Source: Tessaracoccus sp. (GTDB lineage: Bacteria; Actinomycetota; Actinomycetes; Propionibacteriales; Propionibacteriaceae). From it: DNA of 64,000 bases. Location of the stretch: contig NZ_JADJNP010000002.1 of assembly GCF_016714275.1 (NCBI RefSeq), positions 806,001 to 870,000 of the forward strand, in the 5' to 3' direction. The position numbers and the translations under genes are program-made. Below, piece after piece: positions 32,583 through 40,989 of the stretch. Numbering within the stretch: position 1 is the first letter of the stretch; each line of letters begins with the position of its first letter. Under the pieces are notes generated by a model. That model had not been told where the DNA came from, searched no databases, and saw nothing but the letters and a program-made list of their open reading frames with translations.

Positions 32583-33386
32583 CTAGACGACCTTCTCGAC
32601 CTGCTTGAATTCCAGGTCGACGGGGGTCTCGCGGCCGAGGATCTCGACGAGGGCCCGCAGTCGGGAAGTGTTGGCGTTGATCTCGGTGATCGTCGCGTGT
32701 ACCCCGGTGAAGGGGCCGTCGACCACCATGACGGAGTCGCCGACTGCGAAGTCGACAACCTCGACCTTCCTCTTCCGCGTCGCGGCGGCACCAGCCTGGG
32801 CGGCATTCACCTTCGCGACCACGGACGGGGTAAGCATGTGGAGGACCTCGTCGATGGACAGCGGCACGGGCTGCTGTCCCTGTCCGACGAAGCCGGTCAC
32901 GGAAGGGGTCTGCCGAACGACGCTCCAGGAGTTGTCGGTCAGCTCCATCCGGATCAGGACGTAGCCCGGCAGCACGCAGCGGGTCACCGTCTTGCGCGCG
33001 TTGTTGCGGACCTCGACGACCTCCTCCGTGGGGACGATCGTCTCGAAGATGTAGTCCTCCATGTTGAGGGTCTGGGCGCGAGAGTCCACGTTCTGCTTCA
33101 CGCGGTTCTCCATGCCCGAGTACGTGTGGATGACATACCACTCGCCGTACTTGCTCTCGAGCTCCTGGCGGAGTTCCTCGACGGCCACCGCGAGGGCGTC
33201 GTCCTTGTCGAGGTCCTCCTCGGCCTCGTCGAGCTCGGGCTCGGGGTCCTCCGTCAGCGCGACGGTGTCTTCCTCCTCCGCGGGAGCGACGCTCAGGTCG
33301 CCGAGGTCGATCTCGATCTCATCGGAGGAGGTCTCCTCGATGTCACCGAGGTCGATCTCGAAATCGTTGTTGTCCGCGTCAGTCAT
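32583..33386 (-). CDS. nusG: Transcription factor NusG with acidic N-terminal extension
   Basis: A 267-residue NusG. The NGN domain begins near residue 80 (GEWYVIHTYSGMENRVKQN) and includes LPGYVLIRMELTD; the KOW domain at the C-terminus carries FAVGDSVMVVDGPFTG. About 75 residues precede the NGN domain, very rich in Asp and Glu, with two similar repeats (DFEIDLGDIEE and EIEIDLGDLSV). Acidic extensions are common in actinobacterial NusG but their role is unclear. The start is seven bases after the secE stop; the two are cotranscribed. Confidence 0.95.
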   Translation of the reverse strand: MTDADNNDFEIDLGDIEETSSDEIEIDLGDLSVAPAEEEDTVALTEDPEPELDEAEEDLDKDDALAVAVEELRQELESKYGEWYVIHTYSGMENRVKQNVDSRAQTLNMEDYIFETIVPTEEVVEVRNNARKTVTRCVLPGYVLIRMELTDNSWSVVRQTPSVTGFVGQGQQPVPLSIDEVLHMLTPSVVAKVNAAQAGAAATRKRKVEVVDFAVGDSVMVVDGPFTGVHATITEINANTSRLRALVEILGRETPVDLEFKQVEKVV

Positions 33387-33392
33387 CGCTTA

Positions 33393-33815
33393 TCAGCTCC
33401 CAAAGATCTTCAGTAGGCCCCAGCCAAAGGCGTAGTCCATGAGGCTCACGATCGCGATCATGATCAGGACGAAGACCAGCACGGCCGAGTACATCTTGAC
33501 GGTCTCCGGCCAGGTGGGCCAGACGACCTTCTTCAGCTCGCCAGCCGATTGCCGGACGAACTCCGCGGGATTCTTTGCCTTGTACGGATCCTCGTGCGCC
33601 TTCTCGGCCTCGCTGCGCTTGCGCGTGGCGTGGTCCTTCTTGCGAACAGGCGCCTTCGCGGTCGTGCGTGCGATCGCGGGGGCCGCGGCCAGCTCTTCCT
33701 CGGAAAACTCCTGCTCGAGTTCGGCGATCGTCTCGTCGACGGCGTCCTCGGGGGCGATTTCGGGGTCGCCGGAGCCTGCCGGCTGCTCCAGCTCGTCGCG
33801 CGACTCGTCGCTCAC
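33393..33815 (-). CDS. secE: Protein translocase subunit SecE
   Basis: A 140-residue SecE. The conserved core is at the C-terminus: an amphipathic ELKKVVWPTWPETVKMYSAVLVFV stretch followed by a single membrane helix (about residues 110-130, VLVFVLIMIAIVSLMDYAFG). The first 75 residues are an acidic, then basic extension, typical of Actinomycetota. SecE clamps SecY in the SecYEG channel. It lies 87 bp downstream of tRNA-Trp, the trpT-secE-nusG-rplK-rplA order of mycobacteria. Confidence 0.95.
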   Translation of the reverse strand: MSDESRDELEQPAGSGDPEIAPEDAVDETIAELEQEFSEEELAAAPAIARTTAKAPVRKKDHATRKRSEAEKAHEDPYKAKNPAEFVRQSAGELKKVVWPTWPETVKMYSAVLVFVLIMIAIVSLMDYAFGWGLLKIFGS

Positions 33816-33901
33816 GCTGGATTCCTTCCCTCGACAAACAAAATGCCTCCGGCCATGGCCGGTAGGCGCGGTGCAGGTGACCGAGAAACTCGGCTACCTC
33901 G

Positions 33902-33974
<73 letters not shown>

Positions 33975-34122
33975 TGGGCGGTTTTCCGCTGCCCGTCTCG
34001 GCGTGTTTCGCGCACGCTCCGACCATGGCAACTTGTTACCGGTTCGCCCAACTATAGGCGGTTTCGGGCCACGAGTCGAACCGAGGGAGGGGTCGTCCCG
34101 GGGGCGCAATCGTCGGAAACGC

Positions 34123-35931
34123 TCACGCGAGGGAGTCGACCCAGGCGCGGTGCAGGTCGGCGTAGCGACCGCCACCGAGGACGAGGACGTCGGGGCGTCC
34201 ATCCTCGACGATCTCGCCATGCTGCAGCACGAGGACGCGGTCCGCGATCTCCACGGTGGAGAGGCGGTGCGCGATGATGACCGCCGTCCGGTCCGCGAGC
34301 ACGGTCGACAACGCGGCCTGGACAAGGCGCTCGCTGGGGATGTCGAGCGAGCTGGTGGCCTCGTCGAGGATCAGCACGCGCGGGTCGGCGAGCAGGACAC
34401 GCGAGAACGCGACGAGTTGCCGCTGCCCCGCGGACAGCCGCGAGCCGCGCTTACCGGTGTCCGTGTCGTAGCCCTGGGGAAGCGCCGAGATGAACGCGTG
34501 CGCGCCGACGGCGGCGGCCGCAGCCTCGACCTCCTCGCGCGTGGCGTCAGGGCGGCCGAACCGGATGTTGTCAGCGACGGAGCCACCGAAGATGAAGTTC
34601 TCCTGAGTCAGCAGCGTCACGTGCCGACGCAGCGTCTCGTCGGCCAACTGGCGGACGTCCACTCCGTCGAGCACGACCGCGCCCCCTTGCGGGTCGTAGA
34701 ACCGGGCGATGAGCTTGGCGATCGTCGTCTTGCCCGCGCCGGTCGTCCCGACGAGGGCAACCGTCTGGCCCGCAGGGATGTTCAGGCTGAGGTCGGGCAG
34801 CACGGTGACGCCCTCGACGTAGCCGAAGCTCACGCCGTCGAACTCGACCCTGCCGGGAGCATTCGTCAGCGGCGTCGGTGAGACCGGGTCGTCGACCGCC
34901 GGCTCCTCGGCCATCACCGACGAGATCTTCTCGAGCCCCGTCAACGCCGACTGCAGTGTGGAGATGAACTGGCTGAGGTCCTGCATCGGGTCGAAGAACA
35001 TGCGCACGTACAGCACGAACGCGGCCATCGTGCCGATGCTGACGCTGCCGCCGATGGCGAGGTAGCCGCCGGCCAGCACCACGAACACGATGCCCAGGTT
35101 TCCGATGAACTGGATGCCCGGCATCGCGCGAGCGAATACGCGCATGGCGCGCACGTTGGCGTCGCGATAGTCGAGGGCGACCTGCTCGTAGATCTCGGCC
35201 GAGCGCGGCTCACGCCGGAAAGCCTGGACAGCCTTGATGCCGGTCATGGTCTCGATGAACTGGACGATCACCAGCGCCGAGCGCGTCCGCACCGCACGGA
35301 ACTCGCGGGTCGAGGCGCGGGCGAACCAGCGCATCGCGAGAACGAGCAGCGGGTAGGTGAGAAAGGCGACGAGCGCGAGCCGCCAGTCGAGCGTGAGCAT
35401 GATGATGCTGGAGCCGATGATGGTCAGCACCGCGATCACGACGACGTCGATGCCCTGCAGCACCAGCTCCTGCACGGCCTCCACGTCGCTGGTCATGCGC
35501 GAGATGGCGCGCCCGGACGTGTACTGGTCGTGGAACCCGATGTCGAGTCGCTGGAACTTCGCGAACAGGCGCCGGCGCAGGTCGAGCAGGATGGCGTTGC
35601 CGACCCTTCCCGAGCGCCGCAGGAAGACGACGCGGGCGACGATCTGCACAAGGATCGCGACGCCCATCATGACGAGGCTGGGCACGAGGACCGCGGTGTC
35701 GCCGGTCAGGCCGTCATCGAGGACCCGCCGCACGAAGACAGGGATGACGAGGCGCGCGCCGGCCTCGACGACCACCACCGCGACGAGGAAGAGCAGCCAC
35801 GCGCGCCACGGCCGGATCAGTTCGAGGAGGAGGGCGCGTGACGGGGCCCGCAAGCCGACCGATGCATCCGCCTCGTCGGTCGCCTCCTGCGTGACCCCTC
35901 TCCAGGACGGGGTCTGCTGCGCATCGCTCAT
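34123..35931 (-). CDS. ABC half-exporter with intact ATPase site
   Basis: A 602-residue type IV (exporter) ABC protein: six membrane helices in the first about 320 residues, then the ATPase domain. Walker A is GTTGAGKTT, the Q loop is TQENFIFGG, the signature is LSAGQRQ, Walker B is LILDEATSSLD with the catalytic Glu, and the H loop is IIAHRLST. With the half-exporter at 37973 it probably forms a heterodimer, here split by a two-component system. The substrate (lipid, drug or peptide) is unknown. ATG 35931 is used; 35940 is an alternative. Confidence 0.87.
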   Translation of the reverse strand: MSDAQQTPSWRGVTQEATDEADASVGLRAPSRALLLELIRPWRAWLLFLVAVVVVEAGARLVIPVFVRRVLDDGLTGDTAVLVPSLVMMGVAILVQIVARVVFLRRSGRVGNAILLDLRRRLFAKFQRLDIGFHDQYTSGRAISRMTSDVEAVQELVLQGIDVVVIAVLTIIGSSIIMLTLDWRLALVAFLTYPLLVLAMRWFARASTREFRAVRTRSALVIVQFIETMTGIKAVQAFRREPRSAEIYEQVALDYRDANVRAMRVFARAMPGIQFIGNLGIVFVVLAGGYLAIGGSVSIGTMAAFVLYVRMFFDPMQDLSQFISTLQSALTGLEKISSVMAEEPAVDDPVSPTPLTNAPGRVEFDGVSFGYVEGVTVLPDLSLNIPAGQTVALVGTTGAGKTTIAKLIARFYDPQGGAVVLDGVDVRQLADETLRRHVTLLTQENFIFGGSVADNIRFGRPDATREEVEAAAAAVGAHAFISALPQGYDTDTGKRGSRLSAGQRQLVAFSRVLLADPRVLILDEATSSLDIPSERLVQAALSTVLADRTAVIIAHRLSTVEIADRVLVLQHGEIVEDGRPDVLVLGGGRYADLHRAWVDSLA

Positions 35932-36024
35932 CGTTCCCATCCAACCCCTGACGAGTCCCGACGGCAAACCGCGATCACCCGGCGTGAATGATCAAGGGGG
36001 TCGTTCAGCACGCTCCCCGCGCGG

Positions 36025-36690
36025 TCAGTCGCGTCCGACGAGCCCGTGCTCGTAGGCGGAGACGACGACCTGGACACGGTCCCGCAGCCCGAGCTTGCGG
36101 AGGATCGCGCCCACGTGCGACTTCACCGTCGACTCGGACATGTAGAGCCCGGAGCCGATCTCTGCGTTGGAGAGCCCGCGCGCCACAAGGCCGAACACCT
36201 CGCGCTCGCGGTCGGAAAGACCGTCGAAACCCGACGGCGGCTCCGGGTCGCCGCGGAAGGTCCCGTCGAGCAGCGCGGCCAGGTCCTGCGGCGCGAGGAC
36301 GGCGTTGCCCGCGTGGACGGTGCGGATGGCGTCGGCCAGCATCTCGGGCGTGATGTCCTTCAGCAGGAATCCGCTGGCGCCGTGGCGGATGGCGGTCGCC
36401 GCGCGGTCGTCGAGGTTGAACGTGGTCAGGACGAGCACCTTGAGCGGATGCCGGCGCGGACGTGTCGGGTCGAGGAGGCGACGCGTGGCCTCGACGCCAT
36501 CCATGTCGGGCATGCGGATGTCCATCAGGACGACGTCGGGGTGCACCTGATCGGCGACGGCGACGGCCTCGACGCCGGTTCCCGCCTCCCCAACGACCTC
36601 CATGTCCGGATGCACGGCGATCATGACCTTGATGGCCGCGCGGAAAAGACTCTGGTCGTCGACGAGGAGCACTCGGATGGGCGGGTTCAC
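36025..36690 (-). CDS. NarL/LuxR-family response regulator
   Basis: A 221-residue response regulator with receiver acidic residues in LLVDDQSL, the phosphorylated Asp in VVLMDIRMPDMDG, a conserved Thr/Lys in LTTFN and FLLKD, and a C-terminal LuxR helix-turn-helix (LSDREREVFGLVARGLSNAEI...STVKSHV). The GTG start at 36690 overlaps the kinase stop (GTGA). Its place between two ABC half-exporters suggests that it controls their expression in answer to envelope stress or a drug. Confidence 0.92.
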   Translation of the reverse strand: MNPPIRVLLVDDQSLFRAAIKVMIAVHPDMEVVGEAGTGVEAVAVADQVHPDVVLMDIRMPDMDGVEATRRLLDPTRPRRHPLKVLVLTTFNLDDRAATAIRHGASGFLLKDITPEMLADAIRTVHAGNAVLAPQDLAALLDGTFRGDPEPPSGFDGLSDREREVFGLVARGLSNAEIGSGLYMSESTVKSHVGAILRKLGLRDRVQVVVSAYEHGLVGRD

Positions 36691-37892
36691 GTGGGGTTTC
36701 CTCCTCGGTCGCGCAGCGGCAGCCACGCGGTGGCGGTGACGACCTCGCGCCCATCGACATGATGCCGGCTGAGGTCGAACGTGCCGCCGACCGCCGCCAG
36801 GCGGTTGGTCATTCCGGGCACGCCGGCACCACGGTATCCCGCCGGGACCGTCGGCTCCTCATCGGGGACCGCGTTTCGCACCTCGATGCCGAGCCTGTCC
36901 GCCCAGACCCTCGTCACGACGATGGGCGCCTCGCGGTCGCCGTGGCGCAGCGCGTTGGTCAGCATCTCCTGCAGCACGCGGTAGGCGACCATCTCCAGCT
37001 CCGGCGGCAGCGCGCGCGGCTGCCCCATGGTTTGCAGCTGCAGCTGCGCGCCGCTGGCGGCGACGCTGGCCAGGAGCGCGTCGAGGCCGCCGTCGGGAGC
37101 CTGGGCCGCCGGCTCGCCGTCGCGCACCTGGCCCAGTAGCTCTCGGATCTCGCGCAGCGATCGCCGCGAGGAGTCGGCGATGGCGCGCATGCTTTCGTGC
37201 AGCTGCTCGGTGTCGTCGAGGTACTGCGACGCCTGGGCCTGCGCGAGGATCACCGCGAGCGAGTGGCCGACGACGTCGTGCACGTCGCGCGCGAGTTGCG
37301 CGTTGCGCGCCTCGACGGTGGCCAGCTGCGCCTGCCTGCGCTCCTCCGCCTCCGCGACGGCGCGCGCCTCCTCTGCGGCGACTGTCCGGGACCGCTGCGC
37401 CTCGCCTGCCTCGCGCATGCGCAGGACCAGCCCTATCGTCCACGGGATGGCCAGGGGCGCGAGCGTGACGAGCACGGAAAGCAGCCGCCACCCCTCAAGC
37501 CCCATGATGAAGGGGCGCAGCCCATTCGCCATGCCGGTCTCGGAGACCCAGATGAGGAACAGCCCGGTGCCCGCCACGATCGAGAGCCCCGAGAGGGCGA
37601 CCGTCCACACGTGGCCGTGGCGCGCGGACTGGAACACCACCCACATGGCCGTCAGGAGCAGCGGAATCATCGGCAGCGGACTGTGGGAGAACGCCGCGAC
37701 CGCGAGCGGCCACACCAGCAGCCCTGCGGCGAGCGGGTACCTGCGCGCGAGCAGCGTGGGCAGCAGCGGCGCGAGCGCCAGGATCCACTCCAGTGGGTAC
37801 TCCCCCATGCCGGACTGGGAGAGGGCGAGCAGCGCCGCCACCCCGACGACGACGGCAGGCACCCAGGTGGGGATCTGCCGCGTCGCCGTCAT
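36687..37892 (-). CDS. Sensor histidine kinase, HisKA_3 type
   Basis: A 401-residue kinase with about five to six N-terminal membrane helices and no large extracytoplasmic domain, a coiled-coil linker (about residues 165-200), the phosphoacceptor His in RDVHDVVGHSLAVIL and a C-terminal HATPase region (QEMLTNALRHG, then GYRGAGVPGM). This type, like LiaS/DesK relatives, senses membrane state or an attached partner. It has its own leaderless promoter at 37900-37905. It lies downstream of the first ABC gene with an 80-bp gap holding a hairpin repeat. Confidence 0.9.
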   Translation of the reverse strand: MTATRQIPTWVPAVVVGVAALLALSQSGMGEYPLEWILALAPLLPTLLARRYPLAAGLLVWPLAVAAFSHSPLPMIPLLLTAMWVVFQSARHGHVWTVALSGLSIVAGTGLFLIWVSETGMANGLRPFIMGLEGWRLLSVLVTLAPLAIPWTIGLVLRMREAGEAQRSRTVAAEEARAVAEAEERRQAQLATVEARNAQLARDVHDVVGHSLAVILAQAQASQYLDDTEQLHESMRAIADSSRRSLREIRELLGQVRDGEPAAQAPDGGLDALLASVAASGAQLQLQTMGQPRALPPELEMVAYRVLQEMLTNALRHGDREAPIVVTRVWADRLGIEVRNAVPDEEPTVPAGYRGAGVPGMTNRLAAVGGTFDLSRHHVDGREVVTATAWLPLRDRGGNPT

Positions 37893-37899
37893 GCGGGCC

Positions 37900-37905
37900 A
37901 GCCTA
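37900..37905 (-). promoter_or_regulatory. -10 element of the leaderless histidine kinase gene
   Basis: TAGGCT on the minus strand, seven bases before the ATG at 37892. The kinase-regulator pair can thus be transcribed apart from the upstream ABC gene. Confidence 0.5.
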
Positions 37906-37917
37906 GCTGGGTGCAGT

Positions 37918-37972
37918 TCGTTGGCTTCGACACGGGCGCTCGTGCCTCACGGCCCGGCTCAGCCGGCTTGAG
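37918..37972. repeat. Stop-adjacent hairpin repeat, copy 2
   Basis: Begins ttggcttcgacacg and contains ggctcagccgg. The terminal pair is ggct/agcc here, where copies at 24146 and 58472 have ggtt/aacc, so pairing is kept although the bases differ. It touches the 3' end of the ABC gene at 37973. Confidence 0.6.
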
Positions 37973-39745
37973 TCAGCCGGCGATGGTGTCGTCGGCCGAT
38001 AGCAGCTCGCGGTACTCGGGGACCGTCGCAAGCAGATCGTGGTGCGTGCCCACGTGGGCGATCCGGCCCTCGATCAGCATCGCGACCTTGTCGGCGAGCA
38101 GCACCGTCGAGGCGCGGTGGGCGACGACGATGCCCGTCACGCCCACGAGCGTCGACTTCAGCGCCTCCTCGACCTCCGCCTCCGTGTGGATGTCCAACGC
38201 GCTCAGGGTGTCGTCGAGGACGAGGACGCGCGGCTTGACCAGGATGGCGCGGGCAAGCGCCAGGCGCTGCCGCTGGCCGCCCGACAGGCTGAGACCCTGC
38301 TCGCCCAGCCGCGTCTCCAAGCCCCACGGCAGGTCGTGGACGAACTCGGCACGGGCGACGCGCAGCGCCTCCTCGATCTCCTGTTCGGTTGCCTCGGGGC
38401 GGCCGAGGGTGAGGTTCTCACGCGCGGACATCGAGAACAGGATCGGGTCCTCGAAGGCCGTGCCGATCAGGCTGCGCAGCTCGACGAGGTCCAGCTCACG
38501 GATGTCCACGCCGTCGAGCAGGATCTGGCCGCCGGTGACGTCGACCAGCCGCGGCAGCAACGAGACAAGCGTCGACTTGCCGGAGCCGGTGCCGCCGACC
38601 AAGGCGACCGTCTCGCCGGGCGCGATGTCGAGGTTGACGTCAGTCAAGGTGTCCGCTTCGGCATCGGGGAAGCGGTAGGTGACGCCGCGCAGCTCAAGCC
38701 GGCCGCCGATGTCCGCCGGCTCGACCTCACCGGTCACGATGCTGAGCGGCGCGTCGAAGACCTCTGCGACGCGATCGGCCGCCGTGGCGGTCTCGCGCGC
38801 GAAGGACAACAGCCAGCCAAGGCTGCCCACCGGCCACGCCAGCGAAAGCAACAGTGTGACGAACGTCACTGCGGCCCCCAGCGAGAGCGCACCGCCGGCG
38901 ACCCCGAAGCTGACACCGATCAGGACCACCAGCAGCAGCACCGAGGGGAAGATCTCCAGAAGCGTCCACAGGATCGCCGCCAGGTCCATCCGCTTCACGC
39001 CGCTCTCCGCAAGGCGAGAGGCACGGTCGTCGAAGGTACGTCCGACATAGTGCGACCGCCCGAAGGAGCGGATGACGCGCACGCCGTGCAGGGACTCTTC
39101 GGCCGCGGACGCGACGTCGCCCGTCTGGTCCTGCACGCGCCGCGCGAGGTGCCCGAACCGCCCCATCAGTGCGAAGGTCACGACGACGACGGGGACGACG
39201 AGGGCAAGGACCGCGAGGCCAACCTGCCACAGCGTCGCGATCATAATCCCCAGCACGACGACGATGTGGATCGAGTTCATGAACAAGACGACGATGCCGA
39301 AGGAGAGGAACCGGCGGATGGTGCCGAGGTCGCTCATGATGCGCGACAACAGCTGCCCAGACTCCCACGCCTTGTGGAACTGCATCGGGAGCCGCTGCAA
39401 CTGATCGAACAGGTCCAGCCGGATGTCGGTCTCGATGTAGGACGTGGCCTTCACCATGATCCAGCGACGCAGGAACGAGATGAACGCGTCCAGCGCGCCG
39501 ACGCCGAGCAGCGCCAGTCCGAACCACAGCACGCCGACCGCGTCGCCCTCGGTGATGGGGCCGTCGACGACCCCGCCGAGCAGCAGCGGGATGGAGATGC
39601 TGAGCAGCACCCCCAGCGGCGCCATGGCGAAGGAGAACGCGAACTGGGCCCGGTACCCCTTGATATACGGAAGGAACCGGACGATGGAGGGGCGGCCCGG
39701 CTTCGCGGGCGCCAGCTTCGGCATGCGATGACGAGCGCGGTGCAT
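37973..39745 (-). CDS. ABC half-exporter with degenerate Walker B
   Basis: A 590-residue exporter-type ABC protein with six membrane helices (about residues 30-310) and an ATPase domain. Walker A GGTGSGKST, signature LSGGQRQR and H loop VVAHRAST are normal, but Walker B is VLVLDDTLSALD, with Asp where the catalytic Glu should be. This is the mark of the non-hydrolysing half of heterodimeric exporters such as BmrCD or TM287/288. Its partner would be the gene at 34123. The start at 39745 is supported by a leaderless -10; the ATG at 39724 is the alternative. Confidence 0.87.
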   Translation of the reverse strand: MHRARHRMPKLAPAKPGRPSIVRFLPYIKGYRAQFAFSFAMAPLGVLLSISIPLLLGGVVDGPITEGDAVGVLWFGLALLGVGALDAFISFLRRWIMVKATSYIETDIRLDLFDQLQRLPMQFHKAWESGQLLSRIMSDLGTIRRFLSFGIVVLFMNSIHIVVVLGIMIATLWQVGLAVLALVVPVVVVTFALMGRFGHLARRVQDQTGDVASAAEESLHGVRVIRSFGRSHYVGRTFDDRASRLAESGVKRMDLAAILWTLLEIFPSVLLLVVLIGVSFGVAGGALSLGAAVTFVTLLLSLAWPVGSLGWLLSFARETATAADRVAEVFDAPLSIVTGEVEPADIGGRLELRGVTYRFPDAEADTLTDVNLDIAPGETVALVGGTGSGKSTLVSLLPRLVDVTGGQILLDGVDIRELDLVELRSLIGTAFEDPILFSMSARENLTLGRPEATEQEIEEALRVARAEFVHDLPWGLETRLGEQGLSLSGGQRQRLALARAILVKPRVLVLDDTLSALDIHTEAEVEEALKSTLVGVTGIVVAHRASTVLLADKVAMLIEGRIAHVGTHHDLLATVPEYRELLSADDTIAG

Positions 39746-39751
39746 TGCTTC

Positions 39752-39757
39752 ACCCTA
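39752..39757 (-). promoter_or_regulatory. -10 element deciding the ABC gene start
   Basis: TAGGGT on the minus strand, six bases before the ATG at 39745, favouring that start over 39724. Confidence 0.5.
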
Positions 39758-39810
39758 TCCCGCCGCAGCGACGGCGCCGCAAGCCCGAGGAGACGGTAGT
39801 GTCACCGGTC

Positions 39811-40989
39811 ATGACGGACCGGCTGCTCCTCGACCTCGCCGCGGGCATCGACCGCGCGCTTCCCGATGCCGTCGCCCTCCGTCGCGAGATCCACGCCGAC
39901 CCGCACCTGAGCGGCGAGGAGGAGCCCACACGAGACCTGGTCCAGGACGCCGCCGACTGGCTCGACTGGTCGCCCGTCGCCCACACCGGCGCCTGGGCAA
40001 GGCAGGGGCCCGAGGGCCCCGCCGTCGGGCTGCGCGCGGAACTGGACGCGCTGCCCATCGTCGAGTCGACGACGGTGCAGTGGCGCTCCGCGCGGCACGG
40101 CGTCATGCACGCCTGCGGGCACGACGTGCACCTGGCCGCGCTGTGGGCCGTGCTCGCCGCCGCCCGCGGACTCGACCTGCCCACCGGGCTCATCCCGATC
40201 CTGCAGCCGCGCGAGGAGATCACGCCCCCCGGCGCGGCCGACGTCGTGTCGTCGGGGCTGCTCGCCGACCAGGGAATCGAGGCGATGATCGGCGTCCACG
40301 TCCAGCCGCAGGTGGAGGCGGGGATCGTTTCCACCGGAGCCGGCGCCGTCAACGCCGCCTACGACTCGTTCGAGATCATCCTGCGGGGCAGCGCGGGCCA
40401 CGGCGCCTACCCACACCTCGCCGTCGACCCCATCACGACCCTGGCGGCCATCGTCGACGCCGTCGCCGGCCTCCCCGCGCGTGTCATCGACCCGACACAT
40501 CCGACGGTCGTCTCGTTCGGCCTGATCTCCGGCGGCACCGCGCCGAACGTGATCCCGGACGAGGCCCGCGCCAAGGGCACCATCCGCACGTTCAACGACG
40601 CCGACCGGTTCCAGCTGCACCGCACGATCGAGGCGACGGCCGAGGCGATCGCGAGTTCCCGGGGAGCGACGGCGAAGGTGCGGTTCCGCACCGGAGGTCC
40701 GGCCCTCGTCAACGACCCGGGCCTCGTGCGTCGGCTCGACCCGATGCTCGCCCGCCTCGGCATCACGGTCGCGGAGACGCCATTCAGATCGTGCGGGTCC
40801 GATGACTTCGGCGAGTACGGCCTGGAGGCCGCCTCCGTCATGTGCTTCGTCGGCACGGGAAGGATCAACGGTGCCGGGCTGCACCACGGCTCGTACCTGC
40901 CGGACCGCGAGGCGCTGCGCCTCGCGGCGAGGGCCTACGCCGCCGGCTACGTCGCAGCCAGCGGCGCGGTCCTTGCCACTACTTCTTGA
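39811..40989 (+). CDS. M20D-family amidohydrolase
   Basis: A 392-residue metal-dependent amidohydrolase of the IAA-amino acid hydrolase / hippurate hydrolase group. Metal-site motifs are MHACGHDVH (about residues 105-113) and QPREEITPPG; the dimerisation domain follows with GSAGHGAYPHLAVDPI, and DDFGEYG and LHHGSYLPD complete the site near the C-terminus. The substrate is unknown (N-acyl amino acid or peptide). ATG 39811 is used (TAGTGT is eight bases upstream). GTG 39799 with a GAGGAG site six bases upstream is an equally serious alternative. It overlaps the convergent glucosaminidase gene by 11 bases. Confidence 0.87.
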   Translation: MTDRLLLDLAAGIDRALPDAVALRREIHADPHLSGEEEPTRDLVQDAADWLDWSPVAHTGAWARQGPEGPAVGLRAELDALPIVESTTVQWRSARHGVMHACGHDVHLAALWAVLAAARGLDLPTGLIPILQPREEITPPGAADVVSSGLLADQGIEAMIGVHVQPQVEAGIVSTGAGAVNAAYDSFEIILRGSAGHGAYPHLAVDPITTLAAIVDAVAGLPARVIDPTHPTVVSFGLISGGTAPNVIPDEARAKGTIRTFNDADRFQLHRTIEATAEAIASSRGATAKVRFRTGGPALVNDPGLVRRLDPMLARLGITVAETPFRSCGSDDFGEYGLEAASVMCFVGTGRINGAGLHHGSYLPDREALRLAARAYAAGYVAASGAVLATTS

